Of a stretch of DNA of 64,000 nucleotides, positions 25,713 to 36,132 are shown piece after piece. The notes under the pieces were generated by a model, which was given only the letters and a program-made list of their open reading frames with translations, did not search any database and was not told the origin of the DNA. The DNA is taken from the NCBI GenBank assembly GCA_026724425.1, contig JAIUCV010000001.1, positions 1,002,001 to 1,066,000 of the forward strand, read 5' to 3'. Made by a program: the position numbers and the translations under genes. Each line of letters opens with the position of its first letter. The stretch's first letter is position 1. The stretch is from Erythrophleum ivorense. Its lineage: Eukaryota > Streptophyta > Magnoliopsida > Fabales > Fabaceae.

Positions 25713-27942
25713 TATATAATTTTGCTTAGTAGTTAATCTTCCCTAAAAATATGTTGTGATTCGAAAAAAATGTTTTTTGAAAAAACTACTTGTCTCTCGA
25801 TTAGAGACTAATAGGAGATCCAGATGAGTGATATTCAGGAACTAATTATAGATTTTTTAATAAAAATTGAGGGACATGAGAGGTAATTTTCTAAGTTAGA
25901 TCTCAATTTACTTTTATGGAATTCTAGGCATATCATTAGTATTTTGACTATAATTTTAGAGTAATATATTTTTGCTACTATTTTTTCTTTTGAAAAATAA
26001 ATATATTGGGCAATAAATCCAGAAAAACTCCAAAATATCAGATGTTCAAAGTATAATATATTAAATAGTTAGATATACTGTATCACCGCAAAGATATATT
26101 AATTGAGTTATATACTAGGATATTACCTCCATGCAGTTATGATTTTTTGCCTATAATTTTTTTTTCCAAAAATATACATTAAAATTATTTTGAAATAAAC
26201 TTTTCCAAAAATTTGTGGTGAAGAAAATTTCATGGCAAAAAACAAATTGACTCTTAATATATACAATATTGAATTATTTATTTTAGATATTAGAAATATA
26301 TATACATAATAATTTTATACATAAAATTTGTTGAACGGATATAGCAACTCATAAAAAAAAAAATTATATGCATTTTTTAATATCTTTATTATTAGATTCT
26401 TTAATTAAAATATGATAAGTATATAATTTTTTAGTAATACCATAACAAGTGTATAACTTTTATAAATAATTATATGAATTTTTTAATTAAATTATATATT
26501 TATTCTAGTATTATTGAAATATTATATATTGATTATATTTTAATTACAGAATTTGATAATAAAGAGATAATAAATTATAGTTAAATCTAATCCAAATCCT
26601 TTTGATGTATTAAGCGCTATCAACGACATATTTTTATTTTTTTCCTTTCACAATTACGTTCCCGCCAAACATTGAAAATAAAATTATGAAAAGTCATCGA
26701 AGTTTCAATTATAACGTGAGAATCTTAAAAATAGAGACGACTATATAAGTTGGAGTGAGATGTGTTTGATGATTTATTATCGCGAATTAAAAAAATGTCC
26801 TCTTGAAGATTGCTATGATGTTAAGGTTCAATTCAATGTGCAAACCAGAAATCATGCACTTTCAATACATTGATTGGGAAATGAAGACCTTTTTAAAAAT
26901 GTGCATAACAATTTGAAAAACGAATCTCAAATTGAATTGCCCCACAATGATGCCGTGAATAATTATAAATTAATATATATATTTTTTGGGAATGAATTAC
27001 TTTATCATTCCTTGAACTTTTCAACACTTATCTCCTACCCTCTGTTAATTTATAAATTATATTAAAATCTCTTCTAATAATATAAAGCAAACTACCATAT
27101 GAACATGATTTTTTTTTGAAATTATTTTTGTTATATTCAAAACAAGGGAGGATATATTTATAGTTTGATTTTAAACTATTGCCTAAGAAATGTAAGGGAG
27201 AAATGATTTTCAACAAATTGTTTGAAGTTTGATGTACTCAAACAGATGAATAAAAAATAAAAAATAAAAAATCATAATCACTTAAGAAGAATCTTATGCT
27301 AATTTTGAAAAAATAACGTCATTATCAATTAATTAGAGTAAATTTTTTTAATTTTACATATTTTTCATTCTTAAAAGGATGTGTCTATATTATTTTAATG
27401 TTTAAATAATTAAAGTTATAATAAAATTATGATAGGGTTTAGATAAAATTATTTATATTTTGTACCTTTGTTATGAGATATTTAAATATAAACGTAGTAT
27501 AAAAATAATTTCTTTTAAAATATCATGTAGTGTTAAGGAAAAAAGAAAAATTCACATGTTATGTTTTTATTGAAAAAATTTAATAATAAACATGTCAAAA
27601 ATTATATCTAAATTTTTTTATAAATTTAAAATTATATTCTTAGATATTAAAATAATAAAAAATTTAAATGTAAAATTTATAATGACACAATCTTTCAAAC
27701 ATTAAAATTAGATTTATAGTCATTAAAACTTCTTCTTCTGGAACAAATTTGGAAACGACTTTCATATTTTTTACCATCTACATCCAAATCCCTTAATAAT
27801 TATAGTTAATTACTTTTTTGTCCCAATCGTAAATTAATAACTTAAAAAGTTAATTTATTCCTTCCATCCAAGGTATAAATTCAAAATTCGATGTTCGGTT
27901 TTCCAGTGGGACCACAAAACTCAATGCGCAGGCTTCACGCCC

Positions 27943-28113
27943 GAATCTGGATCCTCTGCAGTTGGATTGTAGCTGCTGTTGTGCTGTTAATGAAAAAACA
28001 AGAGTGTCTGTTTTAATTTTTTTTTTTATATTTTAAACTAAACTTATTGAAACAACAAACTTTGCACCAACAGCACAACAGCAGCATTTTTCAACTGCAG
28101 AGGATCCAGATTC
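27943..28113. mobile_element. 171-bp Mutator-like MITE with 46-bp inverted repeats
   Basis: The left arm (27943-27988) and right arm (28069-28113) are inverted copies. The outer 22 bases are identical (starting GAATCTGGATCC and continuing through TCTGCAGTTG), then about 7 bases differ, then GCTGCTGTTGTGCTGTT matches again. The loop is about 80 bases, mostly A/T. The element is flanked by the direct repeat CTTCACGCCC on both sides (27933-27942 and 28114-28123), the 9-10 bp target duplication expected of Mutator-like elements. It encodes nothing, but its transcript would fold into a long hairpin. It lies just upstream of, or inside, the leader of the calmodulin-binding protein gene. Confidence 0.75.
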
Positions 28114-28123
28114 CTTCACGCCC

Positions 28124-28370
28124 TGCACATTGCACCCCTCCTTCTCTGTCTTTGGATCCTGTAACAAACACGAAGAGCAGAGCACACCGGACCCAGAAAA
28201 AACTAGTGGCAGTTGCTTGCACGTTCTCCGAAAGCAAATCTCTTACAGAAATATAAGGGTAAAAGGAGTGGCCCCTCTTCTCGTCTCCTCGAGCCGGCGG
28301 GTTATTCCGTTGCTTTTTCTTCGCTTTCTGGTTACGCAGCCTTTACCAGAGCCCGGAATCATATATAAAG
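28124..28370 (+). other. promoter or leader exon of the calmodulin-binding protein gene
   Basis: This GC-richer segment ends in a clear donor, TATAAAG|GTATGC, at 28370/28371. A good acceptor, TTTCTCAGTTTCAG|GATTG, lies at 29755/29756, 50 bp before the main start codon, so a leader intron of about 1.4 kb is likely. Open frames in this segment (for example 28130-28528) run past the donor and resemble no protein. Confidence 0.5.
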
Positions 28371-29805
28371 GTATGCTATCTGTACGTGTTGCTAAGCGAG
28401 ATGAAAACCCAAAAGCTCTTTTCCTTTCAAATCCTTATCTGGTTTCCACTTCTTTTTCCTCTACACAAATGGGTTTGCCGAAAATTATGATTTTAGCGAT
28501 TGAGATTGGTTTTCAGGACTTTCCTTGAGTTCTATTTCTGTTGTGTTGGTTTGGTTTTAATTGGGTTTGTTTACTTTTGGTTCCTGGATTGAAATGTCTT
28601 CCAACATGGTTGTATACGGTCGTCATTGAAAAGGTTGCTTAACCATTACGCTTGCAATGGATTTGTGAGGTGGGTTTGTGCTGAATGATCAATAACAGGT
28701 AATTTTCAGTTCATTTTCTTTTAGCAGGATGGGTTTGTGTCTGGTGGCTCTACTATAATGGAGGGTTTTGTACATCTAAGTTTTATTTTGGATGAAGGAT
28801 GAAACCATGAATAAGTTAATAATAACCAAGAGTCCTGCTTTTTATTCCCATCTTCCAAATAGAATTTGTCACGTTTCTTCTCCTTTGATGATTGGTTACC
28901 TGTTTGTTGTGTTTGATAAGTAACTTTATATATTAGGGACATTTAAAGATCAGAAATGCAAGATGACAATTATGATACATATACTAGTGGGTGATTCAAG
29001 TGTTTGCAAGACATTAGAATGCTGTTTACCAAGTATGTTTGGGAAACTAGATGTTTTGCTTCATCGGGATCCTTGAATAATCCTTTGAGTGTTGGGTGAA
29101 TTCATTTCTTTCTCTTTCCTTAAGGCTTTACTACTGCCTCCTCTTTCACTATTTTCCCTTATTAATGCTTTCATGTATCTCATTTTTTATAATGATAAAA
29201 AGAGTTTATTAGTCTTGATTGGTTGGAAATCAATGAGACGTGACACAAGTTAGGAAAGGCAGGTAAATTTGATGCTGTCTTGTTTTGTATAATTGATGAC
29301 CTAGGCCCTTCTTATAGTTGTTGCCTTGACATTGTGTGCAGTAAAGGTGTTTGGAAATTTCCACTTGGAGACGCCAATTTTGAGATTCAAATCAGAAGAG
29401 AGCATCAAGTCATTTTTAATGATGATTTTTTTTTTAAATTTCTTCCCCTAATTGAGAGAAGTTCATTAAATATTTTCTTTCTTTGTTGTACTTCTAAAGG
29501 TTATGAATTGTCATTGGTATAATTGTTAGGAAAAGGTTTCTAATTAAAAAGTATGTGTGAATGTGTCATATTTTCATTCCTCTCCACCCCAACACTGAAA
29601 ATATTAGTTGTTTGCTCTTATTTGTCTACTTCTACTGTAATTTTGAATAGGACTTTGTATTTGCCTTTGCTGTCTGAATCAGTGAACACTTTAAGTTTCC
29701 ATCAGTTATCTTATTTTTGCTCCATTTAAAGTTAGTGTTCTTTCTCAGTTTCAGGATTGTCTATTTGTCCAGAGTCCCTGTTCTGCATATCTTATCTCTC
29801 ATCTG

Positions 29806-31530
29806 ATGGCTGACGACAGTGTTGATTTACCGGTGACCCCAGAACTAATAAAGTTAAGTGGGTTTGAATTGAGAAGGCACTCCACTGGAAAAGCAAGTTC
29901 TGGAAACGGTGAAGTAAAATTTCTTCCTCGTTATCTCAGAGCTTCTACTGGTTCCTGTCATGATTTTTGTAAATATGGGAGGAAGCATGCATTTAAAGCA
30001 AATGAAAGTCGATCTGTATTGAAGAGTGTTGCAAGAAAACCACTTTGTCAAGGATCGGAAGAGAGTGTTGGTGGAACAAAGATATCGGTGGCTGACCTCA
30101 GAGCACCAACTGATTCCAAGCCAACAAAGAAGACATCAGCGGTCAAGCTCACAGCATCTGTTGATTCCACACCCCAAAATTGTGAGACACTTGGCAGCCA
30201 TAACCATAAGCATGAAATGCTAGCAAAATCACTCGAAAACTCAAAACAAGTAGAGAATGAAGTTTCAGGAAACAGGAAGAAGACAGCATTGGTCAAGGTC
30301 AAACCGTTAAACCATCAGAAATCCCATATGTCTGATCTTTCCAAAACAAGGAGACAAGAAATTTCATCAACATCAAAGAAGGTGGAAGCTTCATCAAACT
30401 CAACTGTTTTTAAAGCTAAAGAAATGAAGTTGTCTTCCAAGCCAAACTCTGTCACAGGGAAGACAATGTCTTCTAGGAATCCTTTTGAGGGTTCCAGTCG
30501 CCAAAGAAATAGTGAGCTCAGGATGGAAGAGAGGGCAGCCACCTCCAAAGTAGCTGCAAGAAAATTGATGACACCTTCAAGAGCTTTATTGTCCATTAAA
30601 CCTTCTCTCCAAAGAGTTGCAAGTATTAATGCAAGAAAGCACAAGAGCCTGAAAATTGTGTCTCATCTTAAGAATGAGTCTGAAAACAGAAAAGACAAAC
30701 CTAAGCAACACAGTCATGTTGAGGTTGAGAAGACTAGAAAAAACGAACCTACGCAATGTAGTGATGTTGAGGTTGAGGAGAAGCCTAGAAAAGACAAGCC
30801 TAGGCAACGTAGTGATGTTGAGGTCGAGGAGAAGACTTTGTATGTCATCAAGATGGATGGAGAAAACAAAACTTTGCAATCCGATCAAAATGCAAGTCAT
30901 GATGTTGAATTGTCCCCGCCTCAGTTGCTGTCATCACCCAAGTTGTCATCCACCTTATCTTCTCAATCCTCATCCCAAGGTGACCAAGAGGAGTCCGAAT
31001 ATACAATCAGTGAAGTTGAGGAGGATTCATTTTCAGTAAACGATGAAATTGAGGACATAGAAAATGGAGAGGATTTGGAGGTGGAGCAGAAAGGCAAGCC
31101 TCAAAAAGATGGAGTTGTATGTCTTGAAGACAAGGACTGCCCTCAAATGAAAAAACTGAAGTTTATAAAGGGAAAATGGATTGAAATTAAATCTGATAAA
31201 TCTAGTCCGAGGAGGCTTAAATTTAGGAGAGGAAAAGTGTTAGGGGAGAATGCAAATGTGAAGGGTGAAGCCCAAAGAAAATGCTATAAAAGAAGAGATG
31301 GAGATGTCGGTGAAAGCAATGACGCTACAGCTGGTCCCGAGAAGGTTGTTTTGAGACATCAAGATGTGCAGGGAAAGAAAGATGAGCAAGGATTGTTTAA
31401 TAATGTGATTGAAGAAACAGCAAGTAAATTGGCTGAAACTAGGAAGAGCAAGGTCAAAGCATTGGTTGGTGCCTTTGAAACTGTCATCTCTCTCCAAGAG
31501 AAAAAACCCTCTGCAAACTCTGTCATTTGA
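29806..31530 (+). CDS. plant calmodulin-binding-domain protein, 574 aa
   Basis: A single open exon encodes a basic, Ser/Lys-rich and mostly disordered protein that ends in the plant calmodulin-binding domain. The domain starts with KKLKFIKGKWIEI (about 449-461), continues with SSPRRLKFRRGKVLG, and ends in the basic amphipathic helix ETRKSKVKALVGAFETVISL (about 543-562), the likely calmodulin contact. Residues 1-60 hold a conserved-looking start (TPELIKLSGFELRRHSTG, then FLPRYLRASTGSCHDFCKYG). An acidic stretch with many Glu/Asp lies at about 375-430. Residues 295-344 are three tandem copies of a 16-17 residue unit (RKDKPxQxSDVEVEEK). Proteins of this family are thought to act in Ca2+ signalling, some in stress or hormone responses; the partner here is unknown. 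The start is the first ATG after the leader acceptor. Confidence 0.85.
   Translation: MADDSVDLPVTPELIKLSGFELRRHSTGKASSGNGEVKFLPRYLRASTGSCHDFCKYGRKHAFKANESRSVLKSVARKPLCQGSEESVGGTKISVADLRAPTDSKPTKKTSAVKLTASVDSTPQNCETLGSHNHKHEMLAKSLENSKQVENEVSGNRKKTALVKVKPLNHQKSHMSDLSKTRRQEISSTSKKVEASSNSTVFKAKEMKLSSKPNSVTGKTMSSRNPFEGSSRQRNSELRMEERAATSKVAARKLMTPSRALLSIKPSLQRVASINARKHKSLKIVSHLKNESENRKDKPKQHSHVEVEKTRKNEPTQCSDVEVEEKPRKDKPRQRSDVEVEEKTLYVIKMDGENKTLQSDQNASHDVELSPPQLLSSPKLSSTLSSQSSSQGDQEESEYTISEVEEDSFSVNDEIEDIENGEDLEVEQKGKPQKDGVVCLEDKDCPQMKKLKFIKGKWIEIKSDKSSPRRLKFRRGKVLGENANVKGEAQRKCYKRRDGDVGESNDATAGPEKVVLRHQDVQGKKDEQGLFNNVIEETASKLAETRKSKVKALVGAFETVISLQEKKPSANSVI
30688..30837 (+). repeat. in-frame coding minisatellite, three units of 48-51 bp
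   Basis: Units lie at 30688-30735 (48 bp), 30736-30786 (51 bp) and 30787-30837 (51 bp). Each encodes a basic head (RKDKP or RKNEP) and an acidic tail (DVEVEEK or HVEVEK). The repeat lies in the linker of the calmodulin-binding protein and keeps the frame. Confidence 0.9.
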
Positions 31531-31837
31531 TCATCTGGAGGCACCTTTTCTAGTTTTTCTACATTTGTTTTGTAAAGAATTGGTAGGAAAATAAATCTAA
31601 GCTTGTGAGTAGTATGTTGAAGAGTACATAGAGGCTTAGTTGCTTTGGGTTGTTTTTAGAAGCTCTGGATGTTTTAGAGTTGAAAGGGACATTGAATGAA
31701 ATAGTGATACTGATGTTTTATCTTTTGAATGAATTAGTGATACTGATGACTTTGTTCTTCTAGCCGAAGAAAGAACAGCTTCGAAATAATTGATGGACAT
31801 GTGGGTGAATGTGTTTTTCAGGAAGAAAAAAAACCTT

Positions 31838-32263
31838 TTATTTAGGTTGTTTCAATTTGGTAACCAGTGAAAAATTGTTCTCGAGAGTCGAGAGACAACG
31901 AGAGTTAGCATCCTTTCTTTGTGTCTTCATTTTAGATTCAAGAATCTCGAAGTCATTCTCCTTCCGAGCGATTTGATAATTGGAGTTTCTGAGTTTTGCA
32001 TGGCAAATCTTCCTTTTATTTTTGTTTTGGTATATTACTCTTGGAGTGTGAATTTCATCCAAGTTTAAATTCTCCTTTTTAACTTCGAAAGATTTGAAGG
32101 AGACACTCATGACATGATTTGATACATTTAAAGTTTTATTCAGACCTTTCAAGACTTCAAGACACATCGTCCATTTGCAAAATTTATAGTTATTACCCAT
32201 TTTTAGTTTCATTGTTCTGCTAATTTTCTTCATCATCTTCATTCCAATTTCCCTTTCCTTCAT
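31838..32263 (-). pseudogene. unrecognised open frame, possible gene remnant
   Basis: A frame of up to 148 codons is open on the minus strand; the first ATG is at 32263 (MKEREIGMKMMKKISRTMK). It is Lys/Met/Asn-rich. The part NYKFCKWTMCLEVLKGLNKTLNVS...SFKSFEV faintly recalls the C-terminal part of plant Myb/SANT-like (L10-interacting type) proteins, but this is a weak impression. An in-frame TAG lies just upstream and no intron structure is obvious. It is convergent with, and about 300 bp past, the calmodulin-binding protein gene. A chance frame or a decayed transposon-related gene are both possible. Confidence 0.25.
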
Positions 32264-32284
32264 TAACGAGCCAATGTAATCCAA

Positions 32285-33500
32285 GTCAATGAACTAATTT
32301 TTTCTTCTCTCAAAGTTGCTTGATAAGAACATTGTTTACACCTCCATGGGGAAAGGATCTCTCCGTCATGGCTCTACAACGTGAATTCGAATTTTTGCCT
32401 TCTATTCAATCCAGCAAAGCAAGTTAGTTTCTATTCACAGGGTTTGACTCAATTAATAGGATAAAATTATGTCAATCAAAAGATTAAAGTTTTCATTCAA
32501 CCCAGCAATTCTTTGTTAGTAGGCATAGCATTGTGGTTGGCTATGAGAGAGCTAATGTAGGTGTTTTTGTTTTTCGTTAATTGTATCTTCAGTGGATTTC
32601 ACATTTTTAAAAATATCATTCAAATTTTTACTAGCAATATTCTTTCGACATCACCTTTAAATTTTCAACGGATTGACAATATTAGTCCAATGATAGAAAA
32701 ATGGAGTTTAAAAAATGAAAATCTTTTATAAATTCTTCTTAATTTTAATTTTTAATAAAAGATTTTTCATGATTATAATTTTGATCATAAATTTGCTTAA
32801 ACTGTCAATATGTGATAGATACTTCTTTTCATTCATATAAAAGGAAAAAAAATAATTGAAAATTTGATTCAACAAGTATATCCTTAATTGAAAATTCCTC
32901 TAGTTTAAAAGTACGATAAATAATATTATGAAGTAATTATCCAATTTCTTTTTTTTTTTATAGCAAGTAATTATCCAATTTCACTTTCAACAAGTTTCAA
33001 CTCATTTGAGATGCGTGTGCGATTTTTTTTTAGTGTAATATTTATTATATTTTTATAATAATTATCCAATGATATCTATTTTTATTATTTTTAAAAATAA
33101 AAACATAAGAATTATCCTATTCCTTCTTTTACTTCTTATTTCCTTTTCTATTCTCAAAGTCTTGTTGATTATATTATTATTATTATTATTCAACACCTTT
33201 TTATTATTTATTTAAAGTAAAAATATGAAAATTATTTCTATTTTTACGATTATTTTTTATTTTCTTTATAATCATTTTTTTTAATATTCTACGTATCAAA
33301 CTAATCCCTTAAATCTCATCTTAAAAGAGGATTTGATTAAAATTACACTAAATCAAATAACCCAATTGGCTGAATAAGTCAGAAGCAAAGGGCAATAAAT
33401 AAGCGGCAACTTGGTTCAGCTATCAAACAAAGAAGTAGAAAAATAAGCAGCAACTTGCAGCACTGTAGAGTCATGGACACAAATAAAACGATTTTCGGAG
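32285..33500. other. AT-rich intergenic spacer
   Basis: No coding region or structured element was seen. It contains a TTA/TAT-type trinucleotide run near 33170-33190 and long A/T stretches. Confidence 0.55.
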
Positions 33501-33556
33501 TGGAAGAATTTGACAAAAAAGATTGAAGAAAATGACAGAAAAAATTGTGACCCTGA

Positions 33557-33562
33557 CACGTG
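33557..33562. promoter_or_regulatory. ABRE/G-box upstream of the F-box gene
   Basis: GACACGTGGC contains CACGTG in the context ACACGTGGC, the classical ABA-responsive element bound by ABF/AREB bZIP factors. It is one of two CACGTG sites 215 bp apart in the probable promoter of the EID1-like F-box gene. Confidence 0.5.
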
Positions 33563-33763
33563 GCATTGGCTGTGCTGAGAAGAATCATTTGCAGGGAAGG
33601 GCAGGACCCCCTGGATTCCTTTGAGGTCCAATAGATAGGGGATATTTGAAAGACTTGTTGTATGAGTCAATTTACGAAAATGACCTTCCATTGTTCGAAT
33701 GCCACGTCGGAAAATGTGGACGCCCTGAAACACTTATGCATTGCCAACTAGACCTACGGGATA

Positions 33764-33785
33764 TCACGTCACACGTGTCGTGATG
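33764..33785. promoter_or_regulatory. second G-box within a 22-bp near-palindrome
   Basis: CACGTG at 33772-33777 sits inside ATCACG-(10 bases)-CGTGAT, a dyad symmetric about the G-box except for a small offset. It lies about 120 bp before the CT-rich leader of the F-box gene, so it is a good candidate core promoter site for a bZIP or bHLH dimer. Confidence 0.5.
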
Positions 33786-33895
33786 TTATTTGTCCTTGAT
33801 GTTTGCGAATTATCAATGCTGTTACCCTATGCTTGTTTTGAAATAAATTACACTTTCTCTTGCTTCTCAATGGAACCCCAGGCCTAGCCTACCAT

Positions 33896-33902
<7 letters not shown>

Positions 33903-33935
<33 letters not shown>
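33903..33935. repeat. (CT)n microsatellite at the F-box gene leader
   Basis: A CT run of about 33 bases is preceded by a C run and followed by more pyrimidine-rich sequence. Pyrimidine tracts of this kind are common at plant transcription starts and 5' leaders, which matches its position before the leader exons of the F-box gene. Confidence 0.9.
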
Positions 33936-33938
<3 letters not shown>

Positions 33939-34226
33939 CACTGTCCTCTTCTTCTCTCTGCATTTTCTGCCAGTGCTGTTCTAAGTGCATTTTATGCTTT
34001 TCTGGACCGAATTACCCCTCCAGAGAGTTGAAATAACCGCTGGGGTGCCTGTAAGCAAGTTGCTTGTTTCTCTGTTTTCATCGATTTTACTTTTTTCTGT
34101 TTTATTCTTATTTGGCTCTCTGTATAGTTTGCACAACCCTTATCGGTGCCTTTCAATTACGTGCAGAACTGGGTTTTCTAGAGTTTGGAGGCTATGCCGA
34201 AACTGGGTTCCGTAAGCTGAGTTGAG
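33936..34226 (+). other. likely 5' leader exon(s) of the EID1-like F-box gene
   Basis: This GC-richer segment contains a donor-like GCCT|GTAAGC near 34050, an acceptor ACGTGCAG near 34167 and a donor TTGAG|GTACAATC at 34226/34227. An acceptor TTTTACCAG at 35376 lies 9 bp before the coding ATG. The possible small exon at 34168-34226 contains an 8-codon upstream frame (MPKLGSVS). The exact leader structure needs transcript data. Confidence 0.4.
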
Positions 34227-35385
34227 GTACAATCGGGTCTTCTGATTTGATTTTCTGTGTGATCCAGTTTCTTTGCTTGGGTTTTCTTTGATTTATTTGT
34301 CTGTGTCGAGGGTTCCTATAAATTTTTCGTTTTGGGTGCCGTTTCTGTGAAATCTAGAAGGGCCAATTCGGGCTTGTCTCTGTATGCAATTCATGGGAAT
34401 GTCTTATAATTTCGCCTTAAGGACTCTGTATATCTGAAATTATGGGAGTGGTTGACATTCATTGAGAGAATGTGGTAGAAAAAAATAATTTGGTTGGAAA
34501 TTATGTGATTGTTGGGATTCGCCTTTCGCTTTGACTGATGTGCTTTCTCTACTATATATAACCATGTCCTTTATGTTGTGGCTGTTAGCGTGATTCAAAG
34601 CTTGCCTCTTTATAGAGGAGTTGGGGCTATTGTGACATCTGAATTCGTAGATGCGTGAAAATTGAAGTTGTTAAGTTAGGCCTTGGTTTTAGTGCTGTGG
34701 CATTATGTTATATTGCCGAATAAATTGGGACCTTGTCTATTGACAATAATTGAACGTCACTGCAAATTCTGGCCTAATAAATTAAGTTCAATATCTATTA
34801 CTCCTGTGTTTGGAATTTTTCTAGCATTTTCACTTCCAACTGAGCATCACTGTTTGTATATACTATAGATATTATGTCTAAATGTATCTGTATTGCTCTA
34901 TCTATTTTTAACTCCTCCAACAAGTTTGAAACTTAGCATTTATATGAGATTGAAACCTTTTCAATTTGAAGATAGAGGTGGTACTTAATAGATTTTCAGA
35001 CTAGTTATTATTATTATCCAAAGAAAAAAGGACTATTAAGTAACTGAAGTAAGAGTACACAGAAATTCAACACTTACCCAAAAATTTCAAAATAGAAGAA
35101 ATTAGAAATTTTTTTATTTCTTCATCTTGAATTATATTGTATTAACTTCACATGTGTCTTGTTGGTTTAATAGAATCCATGAAATTGAATTATCACCTTC
35201 ATTATAAGCTATTATTTGTGTGAAATAGTATTTCTGTCACCTGTTGTTATTGATGTTTCTTGATTAGTATGGATACTCTAACTAAGAATCTTGGTTAGTA
35301 GCAATGCCCAATGTACCAACATTCAAAGGTATGCCAACAAATTATGATTTTTTTTCTTTTACCCCAGTTTTACCAGGTGAGTAAA

Positions 35386-36132
35386 ATGATTCTTACAAAG
35401 CAATACCGTTGCATACACTCAGCTAGCTGTCAATGCACTAAGGGGCATTTAAGTGAAGACGTCATATTCTTGGTATTTCAACAACTGAATTGGAATCCCA
35501 AGTTAATTGCTGCTCTGTCATGCGTATGCAAGTGGTTTGATGATCTTGCTAAGCGAGTACTATGGAAGGAGTTTTGCCGAACCAGAGCTCCAAAGATGAT
35601 GCTTGATCTACAATCTAGTGGGAGCCACAGTGTTGATGGGAACTGGAGGGCTCTTGGGAAGCTGCTAATTTACTGTTCGGGATGCAAGAAAGGTGGCTTG
35701 TTCAATAGCATTCAGATTCCTGGTCACTTTGTTTATCGGACTCGATTTTCCAGAACGTCAGGAAAGAGCTTTCTTTTGCCCCAATGCAGAACTGATGTTT
35801 TATATGTGTCTGATCCTTGTGAGCATCTTGACCAAGGTGAAGAAGGGGATATAGGATTCTTCCGTGGAATTTTTAAATCATTCTCAACATCAAAGGTCAG
35901 GAAGATGCTTATAAAAAAAGGTGCCAAGCTCCATCCAACAGAAGTTTGCCCTTATTGTAAGGCAAAGTTGTGGAGCATGCTGCAGGCCAAAATGATTCCA
36001 CAAAGTGCTAGCTGCAGGCTGGGTGCCTATGAAGATTGCATTGAGTATTATGTGTGCCTTAACGGACATGTGCTTGGGATCTGCACCCTCTTGCCGTTAT
36101 CTGATTCGGAAGAGGCATCTGAGTTGGAGTAA
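35386..36132 (+). CDS. EID1-like F-box protein, 248 aa
   Basis: The protein matches the small plant family related to EID1 (Empfindlicher im dunkelroten Licht 1), F-box subunits of SCF ubiquitin ligases linked to light and ABA signalling. The F-box spans about residues 20-62 (GHLSEDVIFLVFQQLNWNPKLIAALSCVCKWFDDLAKRVLWKEFC). Family blocks follow: NWRALGKLLIYCSGC, PGHFVYRTRFSRTSGKSFL, YVSDPCEHLDQGEEGDIGFFRG, then a Cys-rich C-terminus (CPYCKAKLWSM and CRLGAYEDCIEYYVCLNGHVLG) that may bind zinc, and an acidic tail. The frame is open back to 35311, but the splice acceptor at 35376 and the conserved start MILTKQYRCIHS support the ATG at 35386. The coding region has no intron, as usual for this family. 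Sequence is closest in memory to the EDL1/EDL2 members rather than EDL3, but I do not assign a symbol. Confidence 0.88.
   Translation: MILTKQYRCIHSASCQCTKGHLSEDVIFLVFQQLNWNPKLIAALSCVCKWFDDLAKRVLWKEFCRTRAPKMMLDLQSSGSHSVDGNWRALGKLLIYCSGCKKGGLFNSIQIPGHFVYRTRFSRTSGKSFLLPQCRTDVLYVSDPCEHLDQGEEGDIGFFRGIFKSFSTSKVRKMLIKKGAKLHPTEVCPYCKAKLWSMLQAKMIPQSASCRLGAYEDCIEYYVCLNGHVLGICTLLPLSDSEEASELE

Larger units (their letters stand above)
20031..27930. other. AT-rich intergenic spacer with repeats
   Basis: No gene is supported over nearly 8 kb. The first 150 bp or so is probably the 3' untranslated region of the DUF4336 gene. The rest holds (AT)n near 22603-22619 and 24281-24310, (CT)n at 24449-24483, a pair of diverged direct repeats (22130-22640 and 23005-23430) and a possible tRNA-like SINE fragment (25633-25712). 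The segment 21700-22110 is GC-richer and non-repetitive and could be regulatory, but it has no coding frame. Confidence 0.6.

Noticed and set aside
28130..28528. 132-codon plus-strand frame ahead of the calmodulin-binding gene
   Set aside because: It runs across a strong splice donor at 28370/28371 and its translation resembles no protein; the segment is better read as leader plus intron.
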